Shown here: piece by piece, positions 56,501 through 64,000 of the stretch
Layout: each line of letters begins with the position of its first letter
How positions within the stretch are numbered: position 1 is the stretch's first letter
The notes under the pieces: generated by a model
The model's database searches: none
What the model saw: only the letters and a program-made list of their open reading frames with translations
What the model was told of the DNA's origin: nothing
DNA from: Arthrobacter zhaoxinii
Lineage (GTDB): Bacteria > Actinomycetota > Actinomycetes > Actinomycetales > Micrococcaceae
Direction of reading: 5' to 3'
DNA: 64,000 nt
NCBI RefSeq assembly: GCF_025244925.1
Contig: NZ_CP104275.1
Coordinates: forward strand, 1,364,001-1,428,000
Program-made: the position numbers and the translations under genes

Positions 56501-57030
56501 AATCCACACTGCTCGGCGTGCTGCTGGGCTTCCTGCCGCCCCGCAGCGGTTCCTACCGAATCAACGGTGTTCCCGCGGGGTCGGTGCCGCCGGCGGCCCG
56601 GCGGATGGCGTGGTGCCCGCAGGAAGCGCACCTCTTCGACTCCACCCTGCGCGGCAACCTGCTCCTGGCCCGCGACCGCGCCCTCGCCCCGACGGAGGCG
56701 GAAATGATCGGTTCCCTGCGTGCCGTCGGCCTCGGACCGGTCTTCGATACGCTCCCGGACGGACTCGATACACCCATCGGCGCCGGCGGGCATTTCCTCT
56801 CCGGCGGCCAGCGCCAGCGGCTTGCCGTGGCCCGTGCGCTGCTGGCGGAGGCCGACGTCGTCCTCCTGGACGAACCGACCGCCCACCTGGATGCGGCAGC
56901 CGGCGCGCAGCTGATGGCGGACCTGAAATCGGGGCTGCAGGGCAAGGCGGTTGTGGTGGTTACGCATAATCAGGCCGATGCCGCCTGGTGTGAACGGGAG
57001 GTCTCACTGGGGGCGGTACTTCTGTCCTAG
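53557..57030 (+). CDS. cydDC: Fused CydDC thiol/heme-related ABC exporter for bd oxidase assembly
   Basis: A 1,157-residue protein with two complete ABC half-transporters in one chain. The N half (CydD-like) has a membrane domain (about 10-310), Walker A GPSGAGKTSVLEAL near 365 and signature LSPGEQRRVAVARAL. A Pro/Ala-rich linker at about 545-610 joins the C half (CydC-like), with TMAL-type helices and KPWSRQFVLALVLGTGATM, Walker [31 protein letters not shown] and VVLLDEPTAHLDAAAG. In other bacteria CydD and CydC export cysteine/glutathione and are needed to build cytochrome bd. Fusion into one gene is common in actinobacteria. Confidence 0.95.
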   Translation: MKPVLPVSATSRRALYLLGLLAAVKAAGLVLLADAVAHGIAGLAAGGPDWNRVFLLGVAGAVLRSVAAWGQDSVAQRAAAGVKDELRRQLAERVLADGGTVPGMGSGALSVLLTRGLDGLDNYYSKYLPALVTCAVVPLLVGARILAADWVSAVTIVLTVPLIPVFMILIGLHTEDKTAAAVDSLNRLSDNMLELAKGLPVLVGLGRARAQTRALRDVADRYRVTTLATLRVAFMSSLALELIATISVALVAVFIGVRLVHGGMPLELGLLALILAPECYQPLRDLGTAHHASEDGLEALNRTNAVLEAPEARPLTVDASAPLPGAALQVRDLTIAYEGRPHPAVANLSFAVPAGTIAALTGPSGAGKTSVLEALAGLRRNGGDTRLTGTVDGITRTTQAWIPQHPVLVEETVAGEIALYAGFPVAEAADAHPAADSDSNNRDTAGRAAARAALEQINAGHLLDAATADLSPGEQRRVAVARALARIEAHPEVRVLLADEPTAHLDAHSASAVRAALRALRGRTTVLLVAHDAETAAIADVMIPVDPEASGAATPRRSQGRNTLPTAAAGVDQSGPHLAAGTGAAPGSTGAAAASGPAAAEASAEPAPHEPLWKNLLVLKPWSRQFVLALVLGTGATMFAVALTALSAWLIVRAAEQPPILYLLMAIVGVRFFGIGRALLRYLERLSLHDAVFRATNTLRVRLWNGLLQRPEGWRRVARGSGALERLVGDVNELRDIAPRVVFAPLTGLLTAAGACLVTWLLVPEGFAVQVALTVVGMVVAPLLALFADAAARAATVNLQARSMSSMARLLSAATDLEANSSSAPVLARQQEYEAAAARAVRRSAWAQGAANALTALACSLAAVYMIRAAQDAPATVAAVVVLVQLALIEPFVAVNGSIQQFTAWRTLGDKVLPDLGTEDIDADTTGEDAAARRSFGAVRTLELNDIRYRYPGAAEDVLTGVDLRLSAGEWVAVTGPSGSGKSTLLGVLLGFLPPRSGSYRINGVPAGSVPPAARRMAWCPQEAHLFDSTLRGNLLLARDRALAPTEAEMIGSLRAVGLGPVFDTLPDGLDTPIGAGGHFLSGGQRQRLAVARALLAEADVVLLDEPTAHLDAAAGAQLMADLKSGLQGKAVVVVTHNQADAAWCEREVSLGAVLLS

Positions 57031-57039
57031 GGTGGATGG

Positions 57040-58032
57040 ATGCAGACGCCATCCCCACCCCTTTTCCCCGGGCCGGAAACCGGCCTCCGCTGGCGGTCCA
57101 TCGGCGCTGACGACGTGGACGCCTGGTACGCGCTGATCCGCCGGATGGCGGAGGCGGACAGGCCCGGATGGGTGGAGGACCGCAGGGACCTCGAGCAGGC
57201 ACTGGAGACCACGTCCGGCAACCCCGCCCTGGACACCCTGATCGGGCTGGACAAGACCGGGGCCGCGCGGGCCTACGGCCGGATTGCGCTGAACCCCGGC
57301 TCCGAGACCGGTTCAGGGTTCGGCGGCGTGGACCCGCAGTGGCGCCGGCGCGGCATCGGCGCACAGGTATACCGCTGGCAGGAAACCCGGCTGCGCCAGC
57401 GCCTGCTCACCGAACACCGGAAGCACGGGGTGCTGCGCACCTACGCCGAGGAATCCAATGCCTCCCAGGTGGCACTGCTGCAATCCGAGGGTGCCGTCGT
57501 GGTCCGGTACTTCACCGAAATGAGCCGGCCGCTGGCAGGGGAGCTTCCCGACGCCCAGCTGCCGGAGGGGATGGAGTTCCGGACCTTCAACGAGGAAATC
57601 TCCGACGCCGTGCGCCGGGCGCACAACGAGGCATTTCGGGACCACTGGGGGAGCGAGCCGCGCAACAAGGAACGCTGGGGATTCACCGTCGACCATCCGC
57701 AGTTCCGGCCGAAGTGGAGCTTCGCCGTCGTGGACACCGGTTCCGGGGAAGTGGCCGCCTACCAGCTGGCCAGCTTTGATCCGGAAAGCAAGGACATCCA
57801 CGGGTACAAAGAGGGCTACACCATGCTCCTCGGGGTGCGGTGGGAGTGGCGCGGAAGGAAACTGGCGCCGGCCATGCTGCGGGAGGCAATGCGCCGCTTC
57901 CGGAACGGCGGCATGGATAATGCCGGCCTCGGCGTCGACACGGAGAACCCGTCGGGTGCCCTGGGCCTGTACGAAAGCCTGGGCTATCGGCCCACGCACC
58001 GGGAAGTGGTCTTCGACAAAACCGTGCTGTAG
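57040..58032 (+). CDS. Tandem GNAT acetyltransferase
   Basis: A 330-residue protein with two GNAT-like halves. The first has DPQWRRRGIGAQVYRWQETRL (acetyl-CoA loop, about 90-110). The second has GVRWEWRGRKLAPAMLREAMR and ends with DTENPSGALGLYESLGYRP, the usual GNAT motif B. This resembles the double-domain arrangement of mycothiol synthase MshD, but substrate identity is unproven. The start lies 9 bases after cydDC; it may be cotranscribed. Confidence 0.82.
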   Translation: MQTPSPPLFPGPETGLRWRSIGADDVDAWYALIRRMAEADRPGWVEDRRDLEQALETTSGNPALDTLIGLDKTGAARAYGRIALNPGSETGSGFGGVDPQWRRRGIGAQVYRWQETRLRQRLLTEHRKHGVLRTYAEESNASQVALLQSEGAVVVRYFTEMSRPLAGELPDAQLPEGMEFRTFNEEISDAVRRAHNEAFRDHWGSEPRNKERWGFTVDHPQFRPKWSFAVVDTGSGEVAAYQLASFDPESKDIHGYKEGYTMLLGVRWEWRGRKLAPAMLREAMRRFRNGGMDNAGLGVDTENPSGALGLYESLGYRPTHREVVFDKTVL

Positions 58033-58041
58033 GACCGGCGG

Positions 58042-58737
58042 CTACAAGGCCGGGGGAGCGGCAGTGTCCGCGGCCGTGAGGATCCAGATGGCCTCCGCCG
58101 CGGGCAGGCCGAGGTCCAGCGTGCGGCCGCCGGCCTCGATGGTGATGGTGCCCGCATAGGGCTGGCGCTGCACCACCGACACCATGGTGTCCAGGTGCAG
58201 GCCCAGCCCGGCGATGTAGCGGAGCAGGTCCGGCTCGTTGTCGGAAACGCGGGCCACCTGCCCGCGGGTGCCCGGTTCGCAGCGGCTCAGCCGCTTTGCA
58301 TCCAGCGCGGGGTAGCTCCCGTCGCGGGCCGGGATCGGATCCCCGTGCGGGTCGCGTACCGGGTGGCCCAGGCGGGCAGCCAGGGCATCCACCATCTTGT
58401 CCGACACGGCATGCTCGAGGTGCTCCGCTTCGTCATGCACCTCGTCCCACCGGTAGCCCAGGTACTCCACCAGGAACGTTTCAATCAGGCGGTGGCGGCG
58501 GACCATGCCCACGGCGGCCAGCTCGCCCGCTTCCGTCAGTGCAATCGATCCGTACCGCGCATGCGTCAGCAGGCCCTGGCCGGTGAGCTTCTTGACCGCC
58601 TCGGACACCGACGACGGCGAGAAGCCCATGTGCATGGACAGTGCGGACACCGTCAACGGCTCATCCGTCCATTCCTGCGCGGTCCAAATGACCTTCAGGT
58701 AATCCTGGCTTGCTGTCGAGAGTTCGCTGTGCACCAC
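58042..58737 (-). CDS. DtxR/MntR family metal-dependent regulator
   Basis: A 231-residue repressor. Winged-helix domain: DYLKVIWTAQEW, SALSMHMGFSPSSVSEAVKKL (recognition helix) and YGSIALTEAGEL. Dimerisation and metal domain: VRRHRLIETFLVEYLGYRWDEVHDEAEHLEHAVS, whose H/E residues bind Mn/Fe in DtxR relatives. It ends with an SH3-like FeoA domain (VSDNEPDLLRYIAGLGL). It is divergent from csoR. GTG at 58737 was chosen; the open frame continues upstream antisense to csoR and copZ and is rejected as coding there. Mn or Fe specificity is not resolved. Confidence 0.85.
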   Translation of the reverse strand: MVHSELSTASQDYLKVIWTAQEWTDEPLTVSALSMHMGFSPSSVSEAVKKLTGQGLLTHARYGSIALTEAGELAAVGMVRRHRLIETFLVEYLGYRWDEVHDEAEHLEHAVSDKMVDALAARLGHPVRDPHGDPIPARDGSYPALDAKRLSRCEPGTRGQVARVSDNEPDLLRYIAGLGLHLDTMVSVVQRQPYAGTITIEAGGRTLDLGLPAAEAIWILTAADTAAPPAL

Positions 58738-58780
58738 GGGTTCCACCTTACTGGAACCGCCCCGCCCGCTCCCGGAAAGA

Positions 58781-58823
58781 TACCCCCAGGGGGTACTTGA
58801 CGCATACCCCAAGGGGGTATAAC
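58781..58823 (+). promoter_or_regulatory. csoR promoter with two CsoR-type palindromes
   Basis: TACCCCCAGGGGGTA (58781-58795) is a perfect 7+1+7 palindrome just upstream of TTGACG (58797-58802). ATACCCC-AAG-GGGGTAT (58804-58820) is a second 7-bp-arm palindrome covering the -10 TATAAC (58818-58823). Both fit GC-rich CsoR operators; binding would block RNA polymerase. Confidence 0.75.
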
Positions 58824-58851
58824 TTCGGAGGTGTCGAGATTGGAGCACCCC

Positions 58852-59196
58852 ATGGAAGCAACCACTGACGGGATCTCCGGAACCCTGGAGAACCACGAAG
58901 GCCCGCACGGATACACCTCGGACAAAGAAGCCTATCTGCGGCGGCTGCGCAGGATTGAAGGACAGGTGCGGGGCATTGCCCGCATGGTCGAGGAAGATCA
59001 ATACTGCATCGACATCCTCACCCAGGTCGCAGCCATCAACAAGGCACTGCATGCAGTGAGCCTTGGACTGGTTCAGGACCACATGTCGCACTGCGTCGTC
59101 GGAGCTGCACAGGAAGCCGAGCGCACCGGCAACCCGGAGATTGTCTCGGCGAAGATCCAGGAAGCCGCGGACGCGATCGGCAGGCTGCTGCGCTAG
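58852..59196 (+). CDS. csoR: Copper-sensing repressor CsoR
   Basis: A 114-residue all-helical DUF156 repressor. The Cu(I) site is intact: Cys52, His77 and Cys81 (spacing Cys-X24-His-X3-Cys). RLRRIEGQVRGIARM is the family start. The N-terminal 20 residues are an unconserved extension. The ATG at 58852 has GGAG at a good distance. It leads a copper operon and is probably autoregulated. Confidence 0.95.
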   Translation: MEATTDGISGTLENHEGPHGYTSDKEAYLRRLRRIEGQVRGIARMVEEDQYCIDILTQVAAINKALHAVSLGLVQDHMSHCVVGAAQEAERTGNPEIVSAKIQEAADAIGRLLR

Positions 59197-59235
59197 GACA
59201 CGCAGACCCCATTCATCAACAGGAAGAAGAGCACC

Positions 59236-59460
59236 ATGGAAACCACCACACTGAACATTTCCGGAATGACCTGCGGACACTGTGTCGCCTCGGTGACTGA
59301 GGAACTCGAAGCACTCGACGGCGTCGACAAGGTTTCGGTCGACCTGAACGCCGGCGGCATCTCCACCGCAACCGTCACCGCGAACCGAACCCTGACCCCC
59401 GCAGAAGTGGGCGAGGCAGTGGCCGAAGCCGGTTACTCGGTGGTGAACGCCGAAGCCTAG
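59236..59460 (+). CDS. copZ: Copper chaperone CopZ
   Basis: A 74-residue HMA protein with the copper motif GMTCGHC (Cys13, Cys16). It would carry Cu(I) to CopA. It starts 39 bases after csoR and ends 50 bases before copA. Confidence 0.95.
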   Translation: METTTLNISGMTCGHCVASVTEELEALDGVDKVSVDLNAGGISTATVTANRTLTPAEVGEAVAEAGYSVVNAEA

Positions 59461-59510
59461 CCGGCACACTCAGCCGCGCACCCCCGGGGATCCAGCAGAA
59501 GGGAATCATC

Positions 59511-61844
59511 ATGGACACTCGTGAACAAGAAGTATCCAGGGCAGTTGAGCTCGACATCCAGGGGATGACGTGTGCTTCCTGCGTGGCCCGGGTGGAGCGG
59601 AAGCTTGGAAAGATCGAGGGAGTAGAGGCGTCCGTCAACCTGCCGCTGGAAAGCGCCCGGGTCACGGTGCCGGCATCTGTAACGGACCAGCAGATTGTCG
59701 ACGCCGTGAATGCTGCCGGTTACAGCGCCCGGCTGAAAACCCGGCACGCTGCCCGGCCTTCCGCCCACGGGGGGCACGCCGCCTCGGCACCCGGAGCGGA
59801 CACCCGGGATGAAACACCGGAGCACGGCGCGGGGCACATGTCCGGTGGCGACGACATGTCGCACGAAGACCACATGTCGCACGGCGGAACCGCCGCCCAG
59901 CTGCGGCCGCGGCTGATCCTCGCAGCGGTCCTCAGCGTTCCGGTCCTGCTCATTTCCATGGTCCCTGCCCTGGCCTTCCCAAACTGGGGATGGGTGGTGG
60001 CGCTGCTGGCCCTGCCCGTCGTGACCTGGTCCGCGTGGCCCTTCCACCGGGCCGCGGCAATCAATGCCCGGCACCTTGCCTCCACCATGGACACCCTGGT
60101 CTCCATCGGCGTCGCAGCGGCCTACCTGTTCTCGCTGGGCCAGCTGGTGGTCAGTCCCGGTCTCACTGCCGATCCGCGCATGGGGTCCGAGCCGCACCTG
60201 TACTTCGAGGTGGCCGCCGTCGTGGTCACGTTCCTGCTGCTGGGCCGCTACCTGGAGGCCAACGCCAAAACCAAGGCAGCCGATGCACTGAAAGCCCTGC
60301 TGAACCTGGGTGCAAAGGACGCCACCGTGCTGCGGGACGGGCAGGAAGTCCGGATCCCGGCGGACCGGCTGGAAGTCGGCGACGTATTTGTTGTCCGTCC
60401 GGGGGAAAAGATTCCCGCGGACGGCGTCGTCACAGAGGGACGCTCCGCAGTGGACGCCTCGCTGATCACCGGAGAGTCCCTGCCGGTGGAAGTGGACGTG
60501 GACAGCACCGTCACCGGCGCCACCATCAACAGCTCCGGCCGCCTGCTGGTCCGGGCCACCCGCGTGGGCAGTGAAACGACGCTGGCGCAGATGGGACGGC
60601 TCGTCAGCGAGGCCCAGTCCTCCAAGGCACCCATCGCCCGGCTCGCGGACCGCATCAGCGCCGTCTTCGTCCCCGTGGTGCTTGGGATCGCCGTCCTGAC
60701 CTTCGTCCTGTGGCTGGTCCTCACCGGCGACCTGCAGGCCGCCTTTACCGCCGCCGTCGCGGTGCTCGTGATCGCCTGCCCCTGCGCCCTCGGCCTCGCC
60801 ACCCCGGTGGGCCTGCTGACCGGGACCGGCCGCGGCGCGCAGCTGGGCATCCTCATCAAGGGCGCCCAGGTCCTCGAGGACACCCGCACGGTGGACACCA
60901 TCGTGCTGGACAAGACCGGCACCATCACCTCCGGCCGGCTGTCCGTGGCCCGGATCCGCATGCTGGACAGCGCTCCCTCCGGCCTCACCGCAGACGGCCT
61001 GCTGCGCCTGGCAGGCTCCGTCGAGGACGCCGGCGAACATCCCATTGCCCGGGCCGTCGCCGCGTCCGCCCGCTCCGGCCCCGGCACCGCGCCGGTCACC
61101 GAATTCGATTCGGCCCCCGGCGGGGGAGTCCGGGGCACCGTGGACGGGCAGCGCATTGTGGCCGGCCGTCCGGCCTGGCTGGACGAGAACGGCATCGACC
61201 TCCCCGACGCCGCCTACGCAGCACTGCGCGAGGAGCAGGACGCCGGTGCCACCGCCGTCCTGGTGGCCGTCGAGAACCAGGCCGCGGGAATTATCAGCCT
61301 TCAGGACACCGTCAAGGAGGGATCTGCCGCTGCCGTTGCACGGTTCCGCAGCCTGGGCCTGCATCCGGTGCTGCTGACCGGTGACAACGCGGTGGTGGCA
61401 GCCCAGGTTGCCGAACAGGTGGGAATCCCCGGCGAGGACGTGCTGGCCGACGTCCGTCCCGAGGGCAAGGTCGACGCCGTCCGCCGCCTCCAGGCGCAGG
61501 GACGCACGGTGGCCATGGCAGGGGACGGAGTGAACGACGCCGCGGCACTCGCCCAGGCCGATCTCGGTATTGCCATGGGATCGGGCACCGACGTCGCCAT
61601 GGAAGCAGCGGACCTGACCGTGATGGGCAGCAGCCTGGAGCAGGTGGCCACCGCCGTCGAGCTCTCCCGGCGGACGCTGCGGACCATCAAGACCAACCTG
61701 TTCTGGGCGTTCTTCTACAACGCCGTGGGCATCCCGGTGGCTGCCTTCGGACTGCTGAACCCGATGATCGCCGGAGCCGCCATGGCGGCCAGTTCGGTGC
61801 TGGTGGTCGGCAATTCGCTGCGGCTGCGCAGCTTCGGCAAGTAG
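59511..61844 (+). CDS. copA: Copper-exporting P1B-type ATPase
   Basis: A 777-residue Cu(I) pump. One N-terminal HMA domain (MTCASC, Cys21/Cys24) is followed by a His/Met/Asp-rich metal-binding stretch (DDMSHEDHMSHGG, about 110-125). The intramembrane CPC (ACPCALGLATP, about 422-432) identifies Cu/Ag specificity. The phosphorylation motif DKTGT is near 467, and the hinge is AMAGDGVNDAAAL. Eight helices are expected. Third gene of the copper operon. Confidence 0.95.
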   Translation: MDTREQEVSRAVELDIQGMTCASCVARVERKLGKIEGVEASVNLPLESARVTVPASVTDQQIVDAVNAAGYSARLKTRHAARPSAHGGHAASAPGADTRDETPEHGAGHMSGGDDMSHEDHMSHGGTAAQLRPRLILAAVLSVPVLLISMVPALAFPNWGWVVALLALPVVTWSAWPFHRAAAINARHLASTMDTLVSIGVAAAYLFSLGQLVVSPGLTADPRMGSEPHLYFEVAAVVVTFLLLGRYLEANAKTKAADALKALLNLGAKDATVLRDGQEVRIPADRLEVGDVFVVRPGEKIPADGVVTEGRSAVDASLITGESLPVEVDVDSTVTGATINSSGRLLVRATRVGSETTLAQMGRLVSEAQSSKAPIARLADRISAVFVPVVLGIAVLTFVLWLVLTGDLQAAFTAAVAVLVIACPCALGLATPVGLLTGTGRGAQLGILIKGAQVLEDTRTVDTIVLDKTGTITSGRLSVARIRMLDSAPSGLTADGLLRLAGSVEDAGEHPIARAVAASARSGPGTAPVTEFDSAPGGGVRGTVDGQRIVAGRPAWLDENGIDLPDAAYAALREEQDAGATAVLVAVENQAAGIISLQDTVKEGSAAAVARFRSLGLHPVLLTGDNAVVAAQVAEQVGIPGEDVLADVRPEGKVDAVRRLQAQGRTVAMAGDGVNDAAALAQADLGIAMGSGTDVAMEAADLTVMGSSLEQVATAVELSRRTLRTIKTNLFWAFFYNAVGIPVAAFGLLNPMIAGAAMAASSVLVVGNSLRLRSFGK

Positions 61845-61868
61845 GAAACCCGGCAGGCAGACAAGAAA

Positions 61869-61914
61869 AAACGGGCCGGTCCGCGGAGCATTCAGCTCCC
61901 CGGACCGGCCCGTT
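61869..61914. terminator. Terminator shared by copA and parC
   Basis: Fourteen-bp arms (61870-61883, 61901-61914) enclose a smaller GGAGC/GCTCC stem. On the minus strand a run of T follows, giving a Rho-independent terminator for parC; copA may use it too. Confidence 0.8.
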
Positions 61915-61951
61915 GCCGTTGTAACTGCCTGACGGCTTACTGCCTGACGGC

Positions 61952-64000
61952 TCAGCCCTGGCTGGGGCCGACGGCGTCCACCGCATTGGTCAGCGGCACG
62001 CCGGATCCGTCCCGGCGCCCGTGCTCCGTAGGCAGCGCCCGGGCCACGCCGTTGGCGGCGGAGGCCTTCGCGGGACCGTGGCCGGCCCATGCAACCGACA
62101 GCGAATCCTCGCCCTTCAGGAAGCGGTGTGCACGGACTCCGGCCGTTGCCCGTCCCTTCGCCGGATACTCGGCAAACGGCGTAACCTTGACCGACCCGCC
62201 GGGGGTTCCCGGCAGTGCCTCGGTGGTGGAGGACACCGTGACGACGACGGCGTCCGGATCCTCCGCGGCCACAACGCCGAAGAACACCACGGCGTCGTCA
62301 GCGGCCAGCTTGATCCCGGCCACGCCGCCGGCGGTGCGGCCCTGGGCACGGACGGTGGAGGCAGGGAAGTGCAGCAGCTGCGCGGACCGGGTGATGAACA
62401 CCAGTTCATCGGTTTCCTCGGCAGCCACTGCCGCACCGACCACCTCGTCCTTGGGCTTGAGCGTGATGGCTTCCCAGTCGTCGCGGTTCAGCGGGTAATC
62501 CGGGTTGACCCGCTTCACCACACCGTTGCGGGTGCCGATGGCCACCACGGAGTTCAGGGGGACGAGCCCCACGAGCTTCTCGCCCTTGCCCAGGGTCATG
62601 AAGTCCTTCACCGGAACACCGCCGGCGAGGTTGGGCAGCCCGGCCGTCGGGGGCAGCGCGGGCAGGTCCAGGACGGAGATCCGGATCATCCGCCCCGAGG
62701 AGGTCAGCGCGCCGATCTCGCCGCGGGCGGTGGTCTTCACCACGGAACGGAACACGTCATGGCGCACCCGCTGCCCGCCCTCGGCCAGCGGCTCCCGGTC
62801 CGAAGTCCGGGCCACCTGGCCGGATGCGGACAGGATGGCCCAGCAGGGATCGTCCGGAATCTCCAGCGGCAGCACCGCCTTGGCGCCCTTGCCCGGAGCA
62901 CCCGCAGCAGCCGTCACTGCGGCGCCCTTCAGGGGAGCGGCAGCCTCCGACTCGAGCAGCACGGTACGCCGCGGCGTCGCGTACTTTGCCGCCACTTCAC
63001 CCAGCTCCTCCGAGACCAGGGACCGCAGCCGCTCCTCGGATCCCAGAATCGCTTCGAGTTCCTCGATGGCCCTGCGCAGCTCGTCCTGCTCCTTCTCGAG
63101 TTCGATCCTCGAGTACTTCGTCAGCTGCCGCAGGCGCAGTTCCAGGATGTGGCTGGCCTGGACTTCGGTCAGGTCGTACACCGCCATCAGCCGTTCCCGG
63201 GCCTGCGCGGTTTCATCCGAGGACCGGATGATCTGGATGACTTCGTCAATGTCGACAATGGCAATGAGGAGGCCCTCGACCAGATGCAGCCGGTCCTTCT
63301 TCCGGCCCAGCCGGTAGGCGGTGCGGCGGCGGACCACGCCGAGACGGTGGGCAACGTAAACCTGCAGCAGCTCCACCAGGCCCAGGGTCCGGGGCTGGCC
63401 GTCCACGAGGGTCACATTGTTGATGCCGAAGGAATCCTCCATGGGCGTGAACTTGTACAGCTGGGCCAGCACGGCGTTCGGGTTGAACCCGTTCTTCAGC
63501 TCGATCACCAGCCGCAGGCCGTGGCTGCGGTCGGTCAGGTCCACGATGTCGGAGATGCCCTGCAGCTTCTTGGACGTGACGGCGTCCTTGATTTTTTCAA
63601 TGACCTTTTCCGGACCGACCATGTAGGGCAGTTCGGTGACCACCAGGCCGGTGCGGCGGGCGGTAAGCTGCTCCACCTCCACCTTGGCCCGCGTCTTGAA
63701 GGAGCCGCGGCCGGAGGCATACGCGTCGCGGATGCCGTCCAGGCCCACAATGCGTCCGCCGGTGGGCAGGTCCGGGCCGGGAATGAACCGCATCAGCTCG
63801 TCCAGGGACGCATCCGGGTTGGCGATCAGGTGCTGGGTGGCTGCGATGACCTCACCCAGGTTGTGCGGTGCCATGTTGGTGGCCATACCCACGGCAATAC
63901 CCGTGGCACCGTTGACCAGCAGGTTGGGGAAGGCTGCCGGCAGCACTTCGGGCTGCTGGAGCTGGTTGTCGTAGTTCGGAACGAAGTCCACGACGTCTTC
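61952..64000 (-). CDS. parC: DNA topoisomerase IV (gyrase-like) subunit A, 5' end outside window
   Basis: About 683 residues from the middle to the C-terminus of a GyrA/ParC protein; the frame continues beyond the right edge (the codons before the apparent start read in frame). The catalytic-core segment VDFVPNYDNQ, then PNLLVNGATGIAVGMATNMAPHN, is followed by PDLPTGGRIVG, the coiled-coil (QLTKYSRIELEKEQDELRRA) and a C-terminal beta-propeller with degenerate blades. The GyrA-box sequence is not evident, favouring ParC. The partner ParE gene lies 13 kb upstream on the opposite strand. Confidence 0.9.
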   Translation of the reverse strand, partial: EDVVDFVPNYDNQLQQPEVLPAAFPNLLVNGATGIAVGMATNMAPHNLGEVIAATQHLIANPDASLDELMRFIPGPDLPTGGRIVGLDGIRDAYASGRGSFKTRAKVEVEQLTARRTGLVVTELPYMVGPEKVIEKIKDAVTSKKLQGISDIVDLTDRSHGLRLVIELKNGFNPNAVLAQLYKFTPMEDSFGINNVTLVDGQPRTLGLVELLQVYVAHRLGVVRRRTAYRLGRKKDRLHLVEGLLIAIVDIDEVIQIIRSSDETAQARERLMAVYDLTEVQASHILELRLRQLTKYSRIELEKEQDELRRAIEELEAILGSEERLRSLVSEELGEVAAKYATPRRTVLLESEAAAPLKGAAVTAAAGAPGKGAKAVLPLEIPDDPCWAILSASGQVARTSDREPLAEGGQRVRHDVFRSVVKTTARGEIGALTSSGRMIRISVLDLPALPPTAGLPNLAGGVPVKDFMTLGKGEKLVGLVPLNSVVAIGTRNGVVKRVNPDYPLNRDDWEAITLKPKDEVVGAAVAAEETDELVFITRSAQLLHFPASTVRAQGRTAGGVAGIKLAADDAVVFFGVVAAEDPDAVVVTVSSTTEALPGTPGGSVKVTPFAEYPAKGRATAGVRAHRFLKGEDSLSVAWAGHGPAKASAANGVARALPTEHGRRDGSGVPLTNAVDAVGPSQG

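Noticed and set aside
53491..56967. Very long open frame antisense to cydDC, and similar ones antisense to tricorn and copA
   Set aside because: They mirror the real genes in high-GC DNA, have no family similarity and lack ribosome binding sites; the plus-strand proteins have complete motifs.
58738..59469. Long N-terminal extension of the DtxR-type regulator
   Set aside because: The frame runs antisense through csoR and copZ without family similarity; the protein starts normally at 58737.

Overview
The window reads as a chromosomal stretch of a high-GC actinobacterium, most likely Micrococcales/Micrococcaceae (Arthrobacter-like). The reasons are the very GC-rich third codon positions, frequent GTG starts and the gene families present: actinobacterial GlnE, DUF4191, DUF4192, DUF7455, a PAC2 protein, a DUF222-HNH protein and a fused CydDC. 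The gene order glnE ... glnA - RDD - DUF4191 - lipA - lipB ... sucB - lpd - pepA also resembles the glnE/glnA1/lipA/lipB/dlaT/pepB neighbourhood of other actinobacteria. The organism assignment is inferred from gene content; no search was run. Both window edges cut genes: glnE on the left and parC on the right.

Region 1 (0-17.7 kb): nitrogen and lipoate metabolism with accessory genes between. glnE (adenylylates glutamine synthetase) and glnA bracket a polar amino-acid ABC transporter with a fused binding protein and permease, a NUDIX hydrolase, a DUF222-HNH protein, two alpha/beta hydrolases, a small exported-peptide unit, a conserved hypothetical protein and a zinc alcohol dehydrogenase. 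Upstream of glnA is a four-part match to the GlnR box. RDD, an epimerase-like protein, DUF4191, lipA and lipB follow.

Region 2 (17.8-33.6 kb): an apparent accessory block between lipB and sucB. It holds a membrane Ser/Thr kinase, a tricorn-type protease, a paired CrcB fluoride channel, a complete urease operon on the minus strand, an OsmC protein and a small four-helix membrane protein. The urease order is ureA, a CbiX-like protein with a His-rich tail, ureB, ureC, ureF, ureG, ureD, a NiCoT nickel permease and a urea transporter. There is no ureE. The CbiX-like protein may take over UreE's nickel-handling role, which is the most unusual gene-level observation here.

Region 3 (33.7-48.8 kb): core genes sucB, lpd, pepA, PAC2, an MFS permease, an ABC-2 exporter, DUF4192, the primary sigma factor, DUF7455 and parE.

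Region 4 (48.8-64 kb): a second accessory block between parE and parC. It has a repeat-bearing intergenic region, then a BlaI/M56 pair divergent from cydA-cydB-cydDC (cytochrome bd oxidase and its assembly exporter). Three near-identical 17-bp palindromes lie between blaI and cydA, and a fourth lies 16-17 kb away in front of the small four-helix membrane protein. Together they suggest a BlaI regulon linked to respiration. A tandem GNAT, a DtxR/MntR-type regulator and a csoR-copZ-copA copper operon with two CsoR-like palindromes at its promoter follow, then the 3' part of parC.
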